A stretch of 64,000 nucleotides of DNA from Spirochaetota bacterium (GTDB lineage Bacteria; Spirochaetota; UBA4802; JAFGDQ01): assembly GCA_034190085.1 (NCBI GenBank), contig JAXHTS010000030.1, positions 62,001 through 126,000 of the forward strand, given 5' to 3'. Below, piece by piece: positions 9,096 through 18,378 of the stretch. Under the pieces are notes generated by a model. It was not told the origin of the DNA. It did not search any database and saw only the letters and a program-made list of their open reading frames with translations. The translations under genes were made by a program, and so were the position numbers. Positions within the stretch are counted from its first letter, which is position 1, and each line of letters opens with the position of its first letter.

Positions 9096-10168
9096 TAGTC
9101 GATTTCCTTTAATATCTTTGCTAATCCCCTCTCACTTGCTGGGAATATGCCCCGTTCAGTGATTATACCTGAAATATACTCAGCAGGAGTTATATCAAAT
9201 GCAATATTGAGAGCGCTGCACCCATCAGGTGATATTTTTATCCTGGAAATATTCCCTCCCTCGTCATTCCCAAACATATACAAAGTCTCACTCTCATCCC
9301 TCTCTTCAATTGGGATAGATTTCCCGGAAGGACAATTTGGATCTATTGTTGATACTGGGGCTGCGACATAAAAGGGGATGCCATTCTCCTTCGCAACCAC
9401 AGCGGAAGAATATGTGCCAATCTTATTGGCAATATCTCCATTTTTAGCTATCCTATCTGCCCCTACAATAACTATATCGATTTCCCCTTGCCACATCAAG
9501 GCGCCTGCAACATTATCAACGATAATAGTATGTGGGATATCCTCATGTTTAAGTTCCCATGCGGTTAACCTCGATCCCTGGCACCTTGGTCTGGTCTCAT
9601 CCACATATACGAAAACCCTTTTTCCCTCTTCCTTTGCTGCATAATATATTGGAGATAGAGCAGTCCCCCAGTCAACAAAGGCAAGCCATCCGGCATTGCA
9701 ATGAGTGGATATTCTTACGCCGTCCTTTAATAGGGTTGCTCCATATTCCCCTATTCTTTTGCAAGCCAAAGCATCCATTTCAGCATACCTCTTTGCCGCC
9801 TCAACGGATTTCATTCGCGCCTTCCGGGGATACTCTTCCCCTCTCACCTCATCTAACATCATATCTATAGCTGTAAAAAGGTTTTGAGCAGTAGGTCTAG
9901 TATTTCTTAACTCATTAGCAGCCATCTCAATGCATTCAAATAGATCCTCATCGCTTGACTTAAGCGCACTCTGAGCTATACCATAAGCGCCTGCAGCGCC
10001 AATTGCGCCCGCGCCGCGGATTGTCATGTTGTTTATAGCGTCTTTTAAAGCCTCCAGGTTATTTACCTCAATAATCTCAAATCGGTGCGGTAGGAGCGGT
10101 TGATTTATCATATGGATGGTTGAATCCTCCATCCATATGGTTCTATAATGAACACCATTTACTCTCAT
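9095..10168 (-). CDS. mtnA: Methylthioribose-1-phosphate isomerase (MtnA family)
   Basis: The aldose isomerase family is recognised from NNMTIRGAGAIGAAGAYG, STHCNAGWLAF, ETRPRCQGSRLTAWEL (catalytic Cys) and IVGADRIAKNGDIANKIGTY (catalytic Asp). MtnA converts methylthioribose 1-phosphate to methylthioribulose 1-phosphate. The start is placed at MRVNGVHYRT (357 residues). A longer version would need a TTG inside the end of prs and lengthens the N-terminus beyond the family norm. No mtnP, mtnK or downstream aldolase is nearby, so its role beside prs, rpiB and tal could be salvage of a different ribose 1-phosphate. Confidence 0.88.
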   Translation of the reverse strand: MRVNGVHYRTIWMEDSTIHMINQPLLPHRFEIIEVNNLEALKDAINNMTIRGAGAIGAAGAYGIAQSALKSSDEDLFECIEMAANELRNTRPTAQNLFTAIDMMLDEVRGEEYPRKARMKSVEAAKRYAEMDALACKRIGEYGATLLKDGVRISTHCNAGWLAFVDWGTALSPIYYAAKEEGKRVFVYVDETRPRCQGSRLTAWELKHEDIPHTIIVDNVAGALMWQGEIDIVIVGADRIAKNGDIANKIGTYSSAVVAKENGIPFYVAAPVSTIDPNCPSGKSIPIEERDESETLYMFGNDEGGNISRIKISPDGCSALNIAFDITPAEYISGIITERGIFPASERGLAKILKEID

Positions 10169-10190
10169 TGCTCTTTCCGATGACAAGAAA

Positions 10191-11132
10191 TTATTGAACA
10201 AATAGAGAACTCACTGATTCTCCATTGTGAATTCTACGTATTGCCTCCCCAAATAACTTGGAAACTGAAAGTATATGCATATTGGATAATTGTTTTATTT
10301 TATCAACTGGTATTGTATCTGTTAGAACAATCTCCTCAAAGGGGGCTTCCCTTAGTTTTTCATATGCTTTTCCAGAGAGGATGCCATGTGTTGCGTAGCA
10401 GTAGACTCGATTTGCACCATTATCCTTTAAAGCCCGTGCTGCACCAGATATGGATCCGCCTGTATCAATCATGTCGTCAACCAGTATACAACTCTTTCCA
10501 TCAACATCACCTATTACATGCATAACTTCAGAGACATTTGCCTGTTCCCTCCGCTTATCAATAATCGCTAAACCAGCCTTCAAACGCTTTGCAAAAAAGC
10601 GAGCCCTGTCAACACCACCAGCATCGGGAGATACTACCACCTTTTCATCATCATTCATTTCTTTAAAATAATCAATGGCAATCGCTGAACCAAAAAGGTT
10701 GTCAACAGGGATATCAAAAAAACCCTGAATCTGATCAGCATGCAAATCCATAGTGAGCACCCGGTTAGCTCCGGTTGTTTGTATTATGTTCGATATAACC
10801 TTAGAAGAGATTGGAACCCTGGGTTCAACTTTTCTATCCTGACGAGCGTAAGCAAAGTATGGTATTACTGCAGTAATACGTCGAGCAGAAGCCCTATAAG
10901 CAGCATCAATCATAAGAAGTAGTTCAATTATATGATCATTGCCAGGATAACATGTTGATTGAATAATAAAAACATCCACTTCACGAACATTTTCCATTAT
11001 TTTTACAGATATCTCACCATCGCTAAATCGTCTCAATTCAATATTCGATAGTTTTATTCCAAGATATTCAGCAATCCTTTGCGAAAGTTCTTGGTTCGAG
11101 CTACCAGAGAAGATTTTCATCCTATCTGTCAT
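10191..11132 (-). CDS. prs: Ribose-phosphate pyrophosphokinase (PRPP synthetase)
   Basis: 313 residues with the full class I Prs signature: FSGSSNQELSQRI, RRFSDGEISVKI, PYFAYARQDRK, the metal-binding MDLHADQIQGFF, VVSPDAGGVDRARFFAKRL and the PRPP loop ILVDDMIDTGGS. It makes phosphoribosyl pyrophosphate from ribose 5-phosphate and ATP for nucleotide, His and Trp synthesis. It is the first gene of a four-gene minus-strand operon that also supplies and consumes ribose phosphates. Confidence 0.96.
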   Translation of the reverse strand: MTDRMKIFSGSSNQELSQRIAEYLGIKLSNIELRRFSDGEISVKIMENVREVDVFIIQSTCYPGNDHIIELLLMIDAAYRASARRITAVIPYFAYARQDRKVEPRVPISSKVISNIIQTTGANRVLTMDLHADQIQGFFDIPVDNLFGSAIAIDYFKEMNDDEKVVVSPDAGGVDRARFFAKRLKAGLAIIDKRREQANVSEVMHVIGDVDGKSCILVDDMIDTGGSISGAARALKDNGANRVYCYATHGILSGKAYEKLREAPFEEIVLTDTIPVDKIKQLSNMHILSVSKLFGEAIRRIHNGESVSSLFVQ

Positions 11133-11229
11133 TATTACTGCTCCTATTAAAATTACTTTATATAAATATCGTAATTAAAAATCAATTTCAAATACGGAAA
11201 GAATTTAATCATAGAAGTGACTTGATCGT

Positions 11230-12006
11230 TTACTTTAAATCAAAGTATATTCTATCACCACTCTTAACCTTCATTTTTTTTGCTGTATTATCCTGATTCA
11301 TTGATATCTCAACAAAATTCAAACTTCCTGGAATAGTTAATAATTCACCAGGGGATCCGTCTTCATAAGCAATGCTTACTCTATTAATAATCCCTTTATT
11401 AACATAAATGGCTTTAATATTGTCCAATAAATCATTTTTTATATTTGTTATTAGATTTCCAAATTTATCAATATAAATTACAGTTGCTATCCCTCTCTTT
11501 TTGTCGATCTCAACCCTTGGCATGCTGATGGTATTAAATTTATCTGTTTTTTCCCCTATACTCTCTGGCTTGATGCCTTTTGATAAAAATGCTCCCACTG
11601 GTGCGAATATATCCCTTCCATGAAAGGTATTGCTAACTTCAGGCAAAAAATATTTTCTATTATAAATTTCAAAGATTTCCACATCCTCCTTGTCAATTAT
11701 AAAGGAAGCAATTCCATTATCTGGCACAACAAATGTATAATTATTGGTTTTAATTATCAGTTTATTTCTATTCCCACCAACACCCGGGTCTACTACAGCA
11801 ATATGAATTGTGCCTGAAGGGAAGAATTTATATGATTGAAATAATACAAAAGCCCCTTCAAATATTTGATGAGACTCTATCTCATGTGTTATGTCAATGA
11901 TATTAACGGATGGATTTATATTAGCAATAACACCCTTCATCATTCCTACAAAGGGATCACTTAATCCAAAATCCGTTGTCAATGTCACAATTCTACTCTT
12001 TTTCAC
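11230..12006 (-). CDS. SAM hydroxide adenosyltransferase (chlorinase/fluorinase family)
   Basis: Motifs of the DUF62/SAM-dependent halogenase family are present: LTTDFGLSDPFVGMMKG near the N-terminus, VVDPGVGGNR, FVVPDNG, TFHGRDIFAPVGAFL and DKFGNLITN. Most bacterial members hydrolyse S-adenosylmethionine to adenosine and methionine; true halogenases carry extra insertions not apparent here. A GTG at 12006 is preferred, with AGGGGTG upstream; a TTG 14 codons earlier has no ribosome site. It lies 97 bases upstream of prs, on the same strand, so its adenosine product may feed purine salvage, perhaps with the PfkB kinase at 34 kb. That link is inference. Confidence 0.85.
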   Translation of the reverse strand: MKKSRIVTLTTDFGLSDPFVGMMKGVIANINPSVNIIDITHEIESHQIFEGAFVLFQSYKFFPSGTIHIAVVDPGVGGNRNKLIIKTNNYTFVVPDNGIASFIIDKEDVEIFEIYNRKYFLPEVSNTFHGRDIFAPVGAFLSKGIKPESIGEKTDKFNTISMPRVEIDKKRGIATVIYIDKFGNLITNIKNDLLDNIKAIYVNKGIINRVSIAYEDGSPGELLTIPGSLNFVEISMNQDNTAKKMKVKSGDRIYFDLK

Positions 12007-12298
12007 ACCCCTGTATTCACCCCTATATCTGGAATTATATAATATCAACTAAAATTCAATATATTTTTATCATTAATTTAAAATATATTAATAATATCTT
12101 AATAAAATTAATAGCAATCCTTCACATCCTGAATGCTATAGCGATTTACAGCCATGAGAATGCAAATGTCAATAAAATTGAGTGAAAATTTGGTTGACTT
12201 TCAGTTTTGCTTTTTCAAGTATATTAATCATTATATAGTGATGTATAATTATATTATGCTTTAGTAAGTAACATTACAAATGTAGGTAAAAGATATTC

Positions 12299-13330
12299 AT
12301 GCAAGTAGCGATGTACTATAGCAACATAGATGTGCGCTTGGAAGAGATGCCAATTCCTCAAATAAGGGATGATGAGTTATTAATTCAGGTGGTAGCTAGC
12401 GGCATTTGTGGCAGCGATGTTATGGAGTGGTACCGTCGTGACAAGGTTCCTCTAGTCCTTGGACATGAGGTAGCTGGCGAAGTGATCTCTATTGGCAATG
12501 GCGTTGAAAAATTTAAAATAGGAGATCGGGTAGCCTCCACCCATCATGTACCCTGTAACACATGTCATTATTGTCTTAATGATCACCATACAGCATGTAT
12601 GACGTTACAAAAGGGAACTCACTTCGATCCGGGCGGTTTCGCAGAATATGTAAGAGTCCCTGCTATGAATGTTGATAGAGGAACATTCCATATCCCTGAA
12701 AATGTATCCTATGAGGATGCCTCTTTTATGGAACCTCTAGCATGTGTAATAAGGGGGCAAAGGAATGCTAGGTTTAAACCAGGCCTGAGCGTATTGATTA
12801 TTGGAAGCGGTATCTCAGGATTGCTGCACATCAGCTTAGCACGGGCAATGGGTGCTGGATTAGTTATAGCTGCTGATACAATCCCACAACGCCTGGAAAA
12901 GGCAAAGGAGATGGGAGCTGATCTTGTTTTATATGCAGATGAAAATATGATTGAATCGCTTCGCAAAACCAATTCTGGACGCCTGGCTGATATTGTGATT
13001 ATCTGTCATGGTGAATTTATACCCTATGCTACCAAAGCCGTTGAAAAGGGTGGCACAATACTCTTCTTTGCGTCAGCTCCTGAAGGTGCTACAATACCAA
13101 ATACGGTAAATGAATTATTCTGGAGAACTGAGGTAACCCTAACCAGTAGCTATGCAGGGAGTCCAGCTGACTGCAGTCTTGCCCTAGCATTAATAAAATC
13201 TGGAAACATTTCAGTTGGCAAACTCATTACCCATCGAATCAGACTTGCTGATACCTGTAAAGGATTTCAGGCCGTAGCTGATCCTATTAAGCATAAATCA
13301 ATTAAGGTTATCGTTGAACCTCAAGCTTAA
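12299..13330 (+). CDS. Zinc-dependent medium-chain alcohol/polyol dehydrogenase
   Basis: 343 residues of the MDR superfamily. The catalytic zinc site is formed around SGICGSDVMEW and GHEVAGEV, with structural zinc cysteines in CNTCHYCLNDHHTAC. The Rossmann glycine motif is IIGSGISGLLH, followed by the acidic IAADTIPQR, suggesting NAD preference. It resembles the sorbitol/threonine dehydrogenase group; the substrate cannot be assigned. It stands alone, convergent with the MaoC gene. Confidence 0.88.
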   Translation: MQVAMYYSNIDVRLEEMPIPQIRDDELLIQVVASGICGSDVMEWYRRDKVPLVLGHEVAGEVISIGNGVEKFKIGDRVASTHHVPCNTCHYCLNDHHTACMTLQKGTHFDPGGFAEYVRVPAMNVDRGTFHIPENVSYEDASFMEPLACVIRGQRNARFKPGLSVLIIGSGISGLLHISLARAMGAGLVIAADTIPQRLEKAKEMGADLVLYADENMIESLRKTNSGRLADIVIICHGEFIPYATKAVEKGGTILFFASAPEGATIPNTVNELFWRTEVTLTSSYAGSPADCSLALALIKSGNISVGKLITHRIRLADTCKGFQAVADPIKHKSIKVIVEPQA

Positions 13331-13384
13331 CTTTAGGATTTGATTAACATACTGACATGCTTGATAGATGATCCTGTATAGCAT

Positions 13385-13852
13385 CTAGGTAATGAGAAGA
13401 GAAAGGGTTTCTGCTATTAATGCCGGTTTCTCAATTCCTTCTATTTCCATAGTATTTTCAATAGTCATGAGAAATCTGCCATCTCCCTTGTCCGTCACAT
13501 CCTTGAGTACCCTCTTATTGCGAATTTTTGAACCAACCTTTACCGGCTCTAAAAACCTCACCCTATTAAGCCCATAATTGATTCCCATCTTTATGCCTTC
13601 AGGAACTATCATTATAGCGCCGCTTAAACCGGATATCAATGAAAGGGTAAGATAACCATGGGCAATAGTAGCTCCAAATGGACCATCTTTGGCCTTTTGC
13701 TCATCAACATGAATCCACTGATGATCATTAGAACAATTAGCAAAGGAGTTGATACGATCTTGATCGATTTCAAACCAATCGGAAATACCTAACTCTGTAC
13801 CGATATAATTACTTAACTCATCAGGTTTTACAACTTTAGGCATGTTAGGCAT
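13385..13852 (-). CDS. MaoC-like (R)-specific enoyl-CoA hydratase
   Basis: A 155-residue single hot-dog MaoC domain. The hydratase motif is present as DQDRINSFANCSNDHQWIHVD (Asp and His active-site pair) with GPFGATIAHGYLTLSLISGL. It would hydrate or dehydrate a trans-2-enoyl-CoA. AGGAGG lies five bases before the ATG. The gene is near acyl-CoA enzymes (CoA-transferase at 15.2 kb), fitting a fatty or aromatic acid CoA pathway, although it points the other way. Confidence 0.88.
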   Translation of the reverse strand: MPNMPKVVKPDELSNYIGTELGISDWFEIDQDRINSFANCSNDHQWIHVDEQKAKDGPFGATIAHGYLTLSLISGLSGAIMIVPEGIKMGINYGLNRVRFLEPVKVGSKIRNKRVLKDVTDKGDGRFLMTIENTMEIEGIEKPALIAETLSLLIT

Positions 13853-14374
13853 AGTTACCTCCTGATAAATATAATCATCATCACTTCAAAAGATTAAAAA
13901 TTCAAAGACTAAAATGCCTAGGGTAATTATCCTGTCAAAAAACGGATATCTCAACACTTACAATGAGTGTTTATATATACTTTTTATGATCATGAGGGAC
14001 AGATCTGTCAAGTATGCTTTAAAATTTTTCATTATAAATATAGACCTTTGAATTCTCAATATGCTGATTAAATTTAATAATCAGATTCCTAATGATATTG
14101 TTGGTAATATAAGATTATGCAACATTTTTTTTGCATAATTCAGTTTAAAATTCTTGAAATTCTATTCAGGAATATAAAAAATTATTATTCTTTCTAATGA
14201 GAAATATACATATAGAAATTGTATTCTCAATCGATGATATTGGGGAGGGTTTTATTTCAATCATCGCTCTGAACAATTAGTGTAATTTACTAGAACAGAA
14301 AAGCATATATATCCTTGGTCTCACTAAAATAAATTAATCTGAATAAGCCATTATTATATGAAAATGGAGGATTT
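13853..14374. other. Intergenic region between divergent genes
   Basis: No ORF is supported. Two small hairpins can be drawn: AACACT...AGTGTT at 13953-13971, and ATTATGCAA...TTGCATAAT at 14114-14139, which has a T-rich loop. The region should hold the promoters of the two divergent genes, but no clear sigma-70 box was picked out. Confidence 0.4.
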
Positions 14375-14734
14375 ATGTCCAACACTAACGACAAGTCAAG
14401 ACCAATGCCGGGTGATATTGTAAAGATTACTCATAGTAATGTTCCACTTGTCCCAACAGGGACTACTGGAATAATAGAGGGTATGGTGGATAAATATGAA
14501 GAAGAATATTTAATTGTCTTCAATTCAGAAGTGCCTTATATGGATGATAAATATGTTAAATGCACAGGCAAGCCTGCATATTTTATCAAATCATGCCGAC
14601 TAGTATCAACAAGTCAGGTTGATAAGCAACTATTTTGGCGATGGGAAAATAAAATCACAAAATACGGCGAAACATTTTATAAAAAGGATGTTAATATATT
14701 TAACCTGGAAATGACAAATAGTGTAATACTATAA
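14375..14734 (+). CDS. Small protein of unknown function, SH3-like N-terminal half
   Basis: 119 residues with a good ribosome site (GGAGG six bases upstream). The N-terminal half has a turn-rich PGDIVKI...GTTGIIEGMV pattern like KOW/SH3 barrels and some nitrile-hydratase-beta-type barrels. No family is recognised. It precedes the DUF6166 protein by 66 bases on the same strand and may be cotranscribed with it. Confidence 0.65.
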   Translation: MSNTNDKSRPMPGDIVKITHSNVPLVPTGTTGIIEGMVDKYEEEYLIVFNSEVPYMDDKYVKCTGKPAYFIKSCRLVSTSQVDKQLFWRWENKITKYGETFYKKDVNIFNLEMTNSVIL

Positions 14735-14800
14735 TCTTACTATAACAAAAATAATTGAAACATTACAAACAGCCCATAGGCTATAAATAAGGGTGAGGAT

Positions 14801-15103
14801 ATGAAAATTCATCTTGAAAGTGATTATGTAACAAAAGAAATTAAATTGAATGGGAAAATATTAGATCCTAAAAAGAGCATGGATGTATGGAATTATTGCC
14901 CAACTGGATTTATGTGGGGGCATGGAGGATCAGGCTCTTCTCAATTAGCCCTTGCAATTTTACTTGAATTTTTACCTCAGAATGAGGCAGTTGATAGGCA
15001 TGAGGATTTCAAATGGAAAGTGATTGCTCGCTTACCTCAAGCCAAATTCGATCTTGAGATAGATATTAGCAAGTGGTTGGCTAGTGAGAATTCAACAGGA
15101 TAG
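14801..15103 (+). CDS. DUF6166-like protein
   Basis: 100 residues including FMWGHGGSGSSQLALAILLE, very like the F-x-WGYGGSGPAQLALAIL core that defines DUF6166, a family of unknown function. GAGG sits just before the ATG. It is followed 64 bases later by the acetyl-CoA hydrolase homologue, in the same direction. Confidence 0.75.
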   Translation: MKIHLESDYVTKEIKLNGKILDPKKSMDVWNYCPTGFMWGHGGSGSSQLALAILLEFLPQNEAVDRHEDFKWKVIARLPQAKFDLEIDISKWLASENSTG

Positions 15104-15167
15104 GCTATAGTTCGTATATTTTTAAGGCTAAACAAGAATAAACAGATAGAAACACTGGAGGTAGAGA

Positions 15168-16643
15168 ATGGATTGGAAAGAAGAGTACAGGAGCAAACTG
15201 ATCTCAGCAGAAGAGGCAGCCAAGCTTATCAAATCTGGAGACAGGGTGATGGTTGCTGGTGGCTCCACAGATCAACCAAAAATTATGAAGGATGCCATAT
15301 TTGCTCGCAGGGATGAGCTGATGGATGTATCGATTCTTCATTTTTGCCCAATAAAGGAGCCGCCCTGGCTTGAGCCTGGACATGAAGACCACTTTAGGGT
15401 CGAAATTACTGGATTCACCTCACCCATCGGTCGTCCTTCTGTTGCTGAAAAGCGAACCGGATTCATTCCCTTGGCATGGGATTGCACCTTAAAGGATTTT
15501 GAAAGGGCGAATGAGCATAAGATAATAGATTGGGATCTGGTCACACTCTCACCACCTAATAAACATGGTTTCTGTTCTCTTGGACCAAATCTATGGATAA
15601 AGAAGGATTATATCAGAAAGGCGAAGAGGGTAATTGCGGAGGTGGATAATAACATACAATGGTTTTATGGAGATACTACTATTCATATCTCTGAGATAGA
15701 TTATTTTGTTGAGCATACCCCTGAGATTATCACTGATGAGGACTTAATCAATGCAATTGCAGATATTGAACCTGAGGAAAAGAGGAGAAAGATTGAAGAG
15801 TATGGTAAGCAGATATTGCCTCAGATGCGTCCTATGGTTTTAGAATTATTCAGCCTGTTTGATGTTGCCACAATAGATTCATTTGCCGATACAATAGGAT
15901 TAGTTCCACCAAAGGAGGCGGAGGCGATTGCGGGCTATGTTAATACGCTAATCAATAGTGGCGATACCTTTCAGATAGGTCAGGGATCCCCAAGTGCATA
16001 TATGCACCGCTTCGGGGCCTTTGATGGCAAGGAGGATCTGGGATATCATGGAGAGATGACTGCAAGAGGGATTGGAACAATGATCAAAGAAGGACAGATC
16101 ACGGGAAAATATAAAAACTTTAACCAATATAAATCCATCTTCTCATCCCTAGATGGAATGAGTCCTGAAGAGTTGGAATATGCATCTGAAAATCCCTTGA
16201 TTGAGATTTACGCTACCAATTGGGTTACATCAATCCCGATTGTTGCTGCCAATGACAATATGGTAGCCATTCAGAATGGCATCTCAGTTGATCTTACTGG
16301 ACAGATCACTGCTGAAACCATTTTCGGTAGTGAACCACTCAATGGTCCTGGAGGGCAACCGCCCTCTCACATAGGCGCACTCTATTCTAAGGGTGGAAGG
16401 GGGATTACTGTTCTGCGATCTTCAGCAATTAATGGTACAGTATCCTGTATTGTCCCCCAATTCGATCCAGGAACTGTAGTAACCATAGCGAGATGCTATG
16501 CTGATTATATTGTGACAGAGAATGGTATAGCTCGGCTTATGGGGAAAACATTACGTGAAAGGGCTGAAGAGCTTATCTCAATAGCACATCCTGATTTCAG
16601 ATCCGATTTAATGAAGGAGGCCAAAAGACTATTCTGGCCTTAG
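15168..16643 (+). CDS. Acetyl-CoA hydrolase / CoA-transferase family protein (4-hydroxybutyrate CoA-transferase-like)
   Basis: 491 residues. The N-terminal EEAAKLIKSGDRVMVAGGSTDQP and the C-terminal domain with GGRGITVLRS, VVTIARCYADYIVTENGIARLMGKTLRERAEELI are typical of the family. The catalytic Glu of this group normally lies in a TENG/E-rich loop and cannot be pinned here without alignment. It moves CoA between short acyl-CoAs and carboxylates. It is some 50 residues longer than typical 4-hydroxybutyrate CoA-transferases, mostly in the middle. GGAGGTAGAGA precedes the ATG. Confidence 0.85.
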   Translation: MDWKEEYRSKLISAEEAAKLIKSGDRVMVAGGSTDQPKIMKDAIFARRDELMDVSILHFCPIKEPPWLEPGHEDHFRVEITGFTSPIGRPSVAEKRTGFIPLAWDCTLKDFERANEHKIIDWDLVTLSPPNKHGFCSLGPNLWIKKDYIRKAKRVIAEVDNNIQWFYGDTTIHISEIDYFVEHTPEIITDEDLINAIADIEPEEKRRKIEEYGKQILPQMRPMVLELFSLFDVATIDSFADTIGLVPPKEAEAIAGYVNTLINSGDTFQIGQGSPSAYMHRFGAFDGKEDLGYHGEMTARGIGTMIKEGQITGKYKNFNQYKSIFSSLDGMSPEELEYASENPLIEIYATNWVTSIPIVAANDNMVAIQNGISVDLTGQITAETIFGSEPLNGPGGQPPSHIGALYSKGGRGITVLRSSAINGTVSCIVPQFDPGTVVTIARCYADYIVTENGIARLMGKTLRERAEELISIAHPDFRSDLMKEAKRLFWP

Positions 16644-16837
16644 GTTGTAATAACTGATATGCTATGATTTTAGAAGTTTGATAGTATTTATGCTATTGGG
16701 AATTGGAATTGCTATCCCTTCCTCAACAAGAGGTTATTTCTGTAACCTCCTTGAATATTATCACATCCAGGATTAGTAATGCCTTCTCCTTATTCAACTA
16801 AACGATTTATGATTGAACAGTCTGTTCTTAGATGCAA

Positions 16838-17686
16838 TCAATAGGATAAGTATGCCCCATTGCCCTCTTTCCCTTTGGCTTTCAATTCCAAATGCAAAGA
16901 AAGCAATATGGATTCCATCACATCCTTGTTTACCTGTAGGCTATCAATAAAAGCCTCTTGGACAGAAGCTCCTATTGCCACAAGCTCGGCAATCATGAGT
17001 GTATGTCGAATAGAAACAATGATTGGCTCCTGTGTATTCCCTCTCAATTGATTAGCAATGTTTACAATAGTAAGCGCCTCAGCTTCATCAACACCTGTTT
17101 TCAAACTTAATACCTTTAACTCAATATCTGATGGCAGATAATCCATATACATACTATAAAATCTATCCCTCAACGCGGCATCCAGCATCTCAGTGCCTAC
17201 AAATTCATCTCCCTCATTGAGGGTTGCAAAAAATACCACCTCATCCGCAACCTTGATCAATCCTAATTCATCTATCCATACCTGTCTATCATCTGAAAGT
17301 ATTGAAAATAACATATTCAATGCCTTTGGATGCTCAGGACGGTTAATCTCCTCAAGATGAATCACACAACCTGGAGTCTGAATTGCCTGAGGAAAGAGAA
17401 ATTGCTGGTAATATGTCTCTCCATCCTTTAATCTATGGTCTCCAAATAATTGACCTGGCTCAGATAGAATACCAATTTGAAATGTAGCTAAACATCTATT
17501 ATTTTTTGCTGCAAACTGTCTAACCATAGTAGATTTGCCACATCCCTGTCTTCCGGTGACTAAGACATTAACTGGATGTTTTTTGGAAAGCACATCAATT
17601 CGGTCCAATGACTTTATCTCTTTTTCATTCAAGAAAAAGTTTTCCTCTGACTTCGGAATACTTGCTGATAAGTCTAATCCTTGCAT
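16838..17686 (-). CDS. MoxR-family AAA ATPase (NirQ/CbbQ-like)
   Basis: 282 residues with Walker A GRQGCGKST at about 45-53, Walker B CVIHLEEINRPEHPKALNML and the arginine-finger segment LDAALRDRFYSMYMDYLP. Members are remodelling ATPases that activate metalloenzymes, usually with a vWA partner such as NorD, CbbO or CoxE. No vWA gene adjoins; instead two zinc-ribbon selenoprotein genes lie directly upstream on the same strand, the nearer 74 bases away. GGGAG lies seven bases before the ATG. The neighbourhood suggests the selenoproteins are partners or substrates of the ATPase. Confidence 0.88.
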   Translation of the reverse strand: MQGLDLSASIPKSEENFFLNEKEIKSLDRIDVLSKKHPVNVLVTGRQGCGKSTMVRQFAAKNNRCLATFQIGILSEPGQLFGDHRLKDGETYYQQFLFPQAIQTPGCVIHLEEINRPEHPKALNMLFSILSDDRQVWIDELGLIKVADEVVFFATLNEGDEFVGTEMLDAALRDRFYSMYMDYLPSDIELKVLSLKTGVDEAEALTIVNIANQLRGNTQEPIIVSIRHTLMIAELVAIGASVQEAFIDSLQVNKDVMESILLSLHLELKAKGKEGNGAYLSY

Positions 17687-17760
17687 ATTTATACTCCCCT
17701 AATTATTATAATTATCGAATGAATACTATGTGCTGATGTTCAATTTCGATATAACGATAT

Positions 17761-18102
17761 TTAACTGTAAAATAACTCACGTTGACGTTCAGTCAAGAAA
17801 TCCTCTAACTTAGGGTTATTATGTCTCATGTTTGCTCTTCTAAGTTCAGATATAATCTTCTTGGCTTCAGCTAGCGTATCACTGTCAGCCTCTTTTGTAA
17901 TAGCTGATAGTTTACGTGAGAGTTCAATCATATCCTCTATTTCTTCTCCAATCGCTTCGGGTTTATTTAGTATATTCCTTGCACCACACTGGGGGCACTC
18001 GCGCAGTTCACTGGCGCATGTAGCAGGTCACCCGGCAGGAGCAATAAACTTGAATTCACTATAATCGGCCTCATGCTCACATTTATCACACCTCAATTTC
18101 AT
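17761..18102 (-). CDS. Putative zinc-ribbon selenoprotein A (in-frame UGA at codon 25)
   Basis: The frame runs from an ATG with GGAGG upstream to TAA, 113 codons, interrupted only by TGA at 18030-18028. Reading TGA as Sec gives CxxC (5-8), AGUPAT (23-28), CPQC (36-39) and a helical C-terminal half ending RQRELFYS. Its neighbour at 18379-18720 has the same length, the same Sec position and about 55% identity (62/113, counted by hand). Downstream of the UGA the two genes differ at synonymous sites while the protein is kept, for example in the last ten codons, so translation past UGA is under selection. A hairpin starts 14 bases from the U of the UGA. Function is unknown; a redox-active Sec inside a zinc ribbon is plausible. 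Confidence 0.82.
18001..18017 (-). promoter_or_regulatory. Candidate SECIS hairpin for selenoprotein A
   Basis: Counting the U of UGA as 1, bases 14-20 (GCGCCAG) pair with 25-30 (CTGCGC), leaving a bulged C17 and a UGAA loop. A bulge near 17 and an apical loop near 21-25 match the geometry of the E. coli fdhF SECIS element bound by SelB. Confidence 0.6.
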
Positions 18103-18378
18103 ATTACACACCTCCCTCATTTTGAATAATATAAATAACAGGATGCTCCTTTGACTTTTTTTACATCACCTCATAGCAGCTATATCCTGTCAAATCAAAA
18201 ACATTTATAACCTCAATACTCAATTTGATTGACTATTTTGAATAATCTCATGTCTGCAAAATAACCTAGATTATAAAATACTTATCACACCCTTGAAAAA
18301 CAATAGGGGTTATTTCTTATCTATATATGTATTCTTACAAAATAATTAACATTAAACCCCTGATAAAAGATAAAATCC

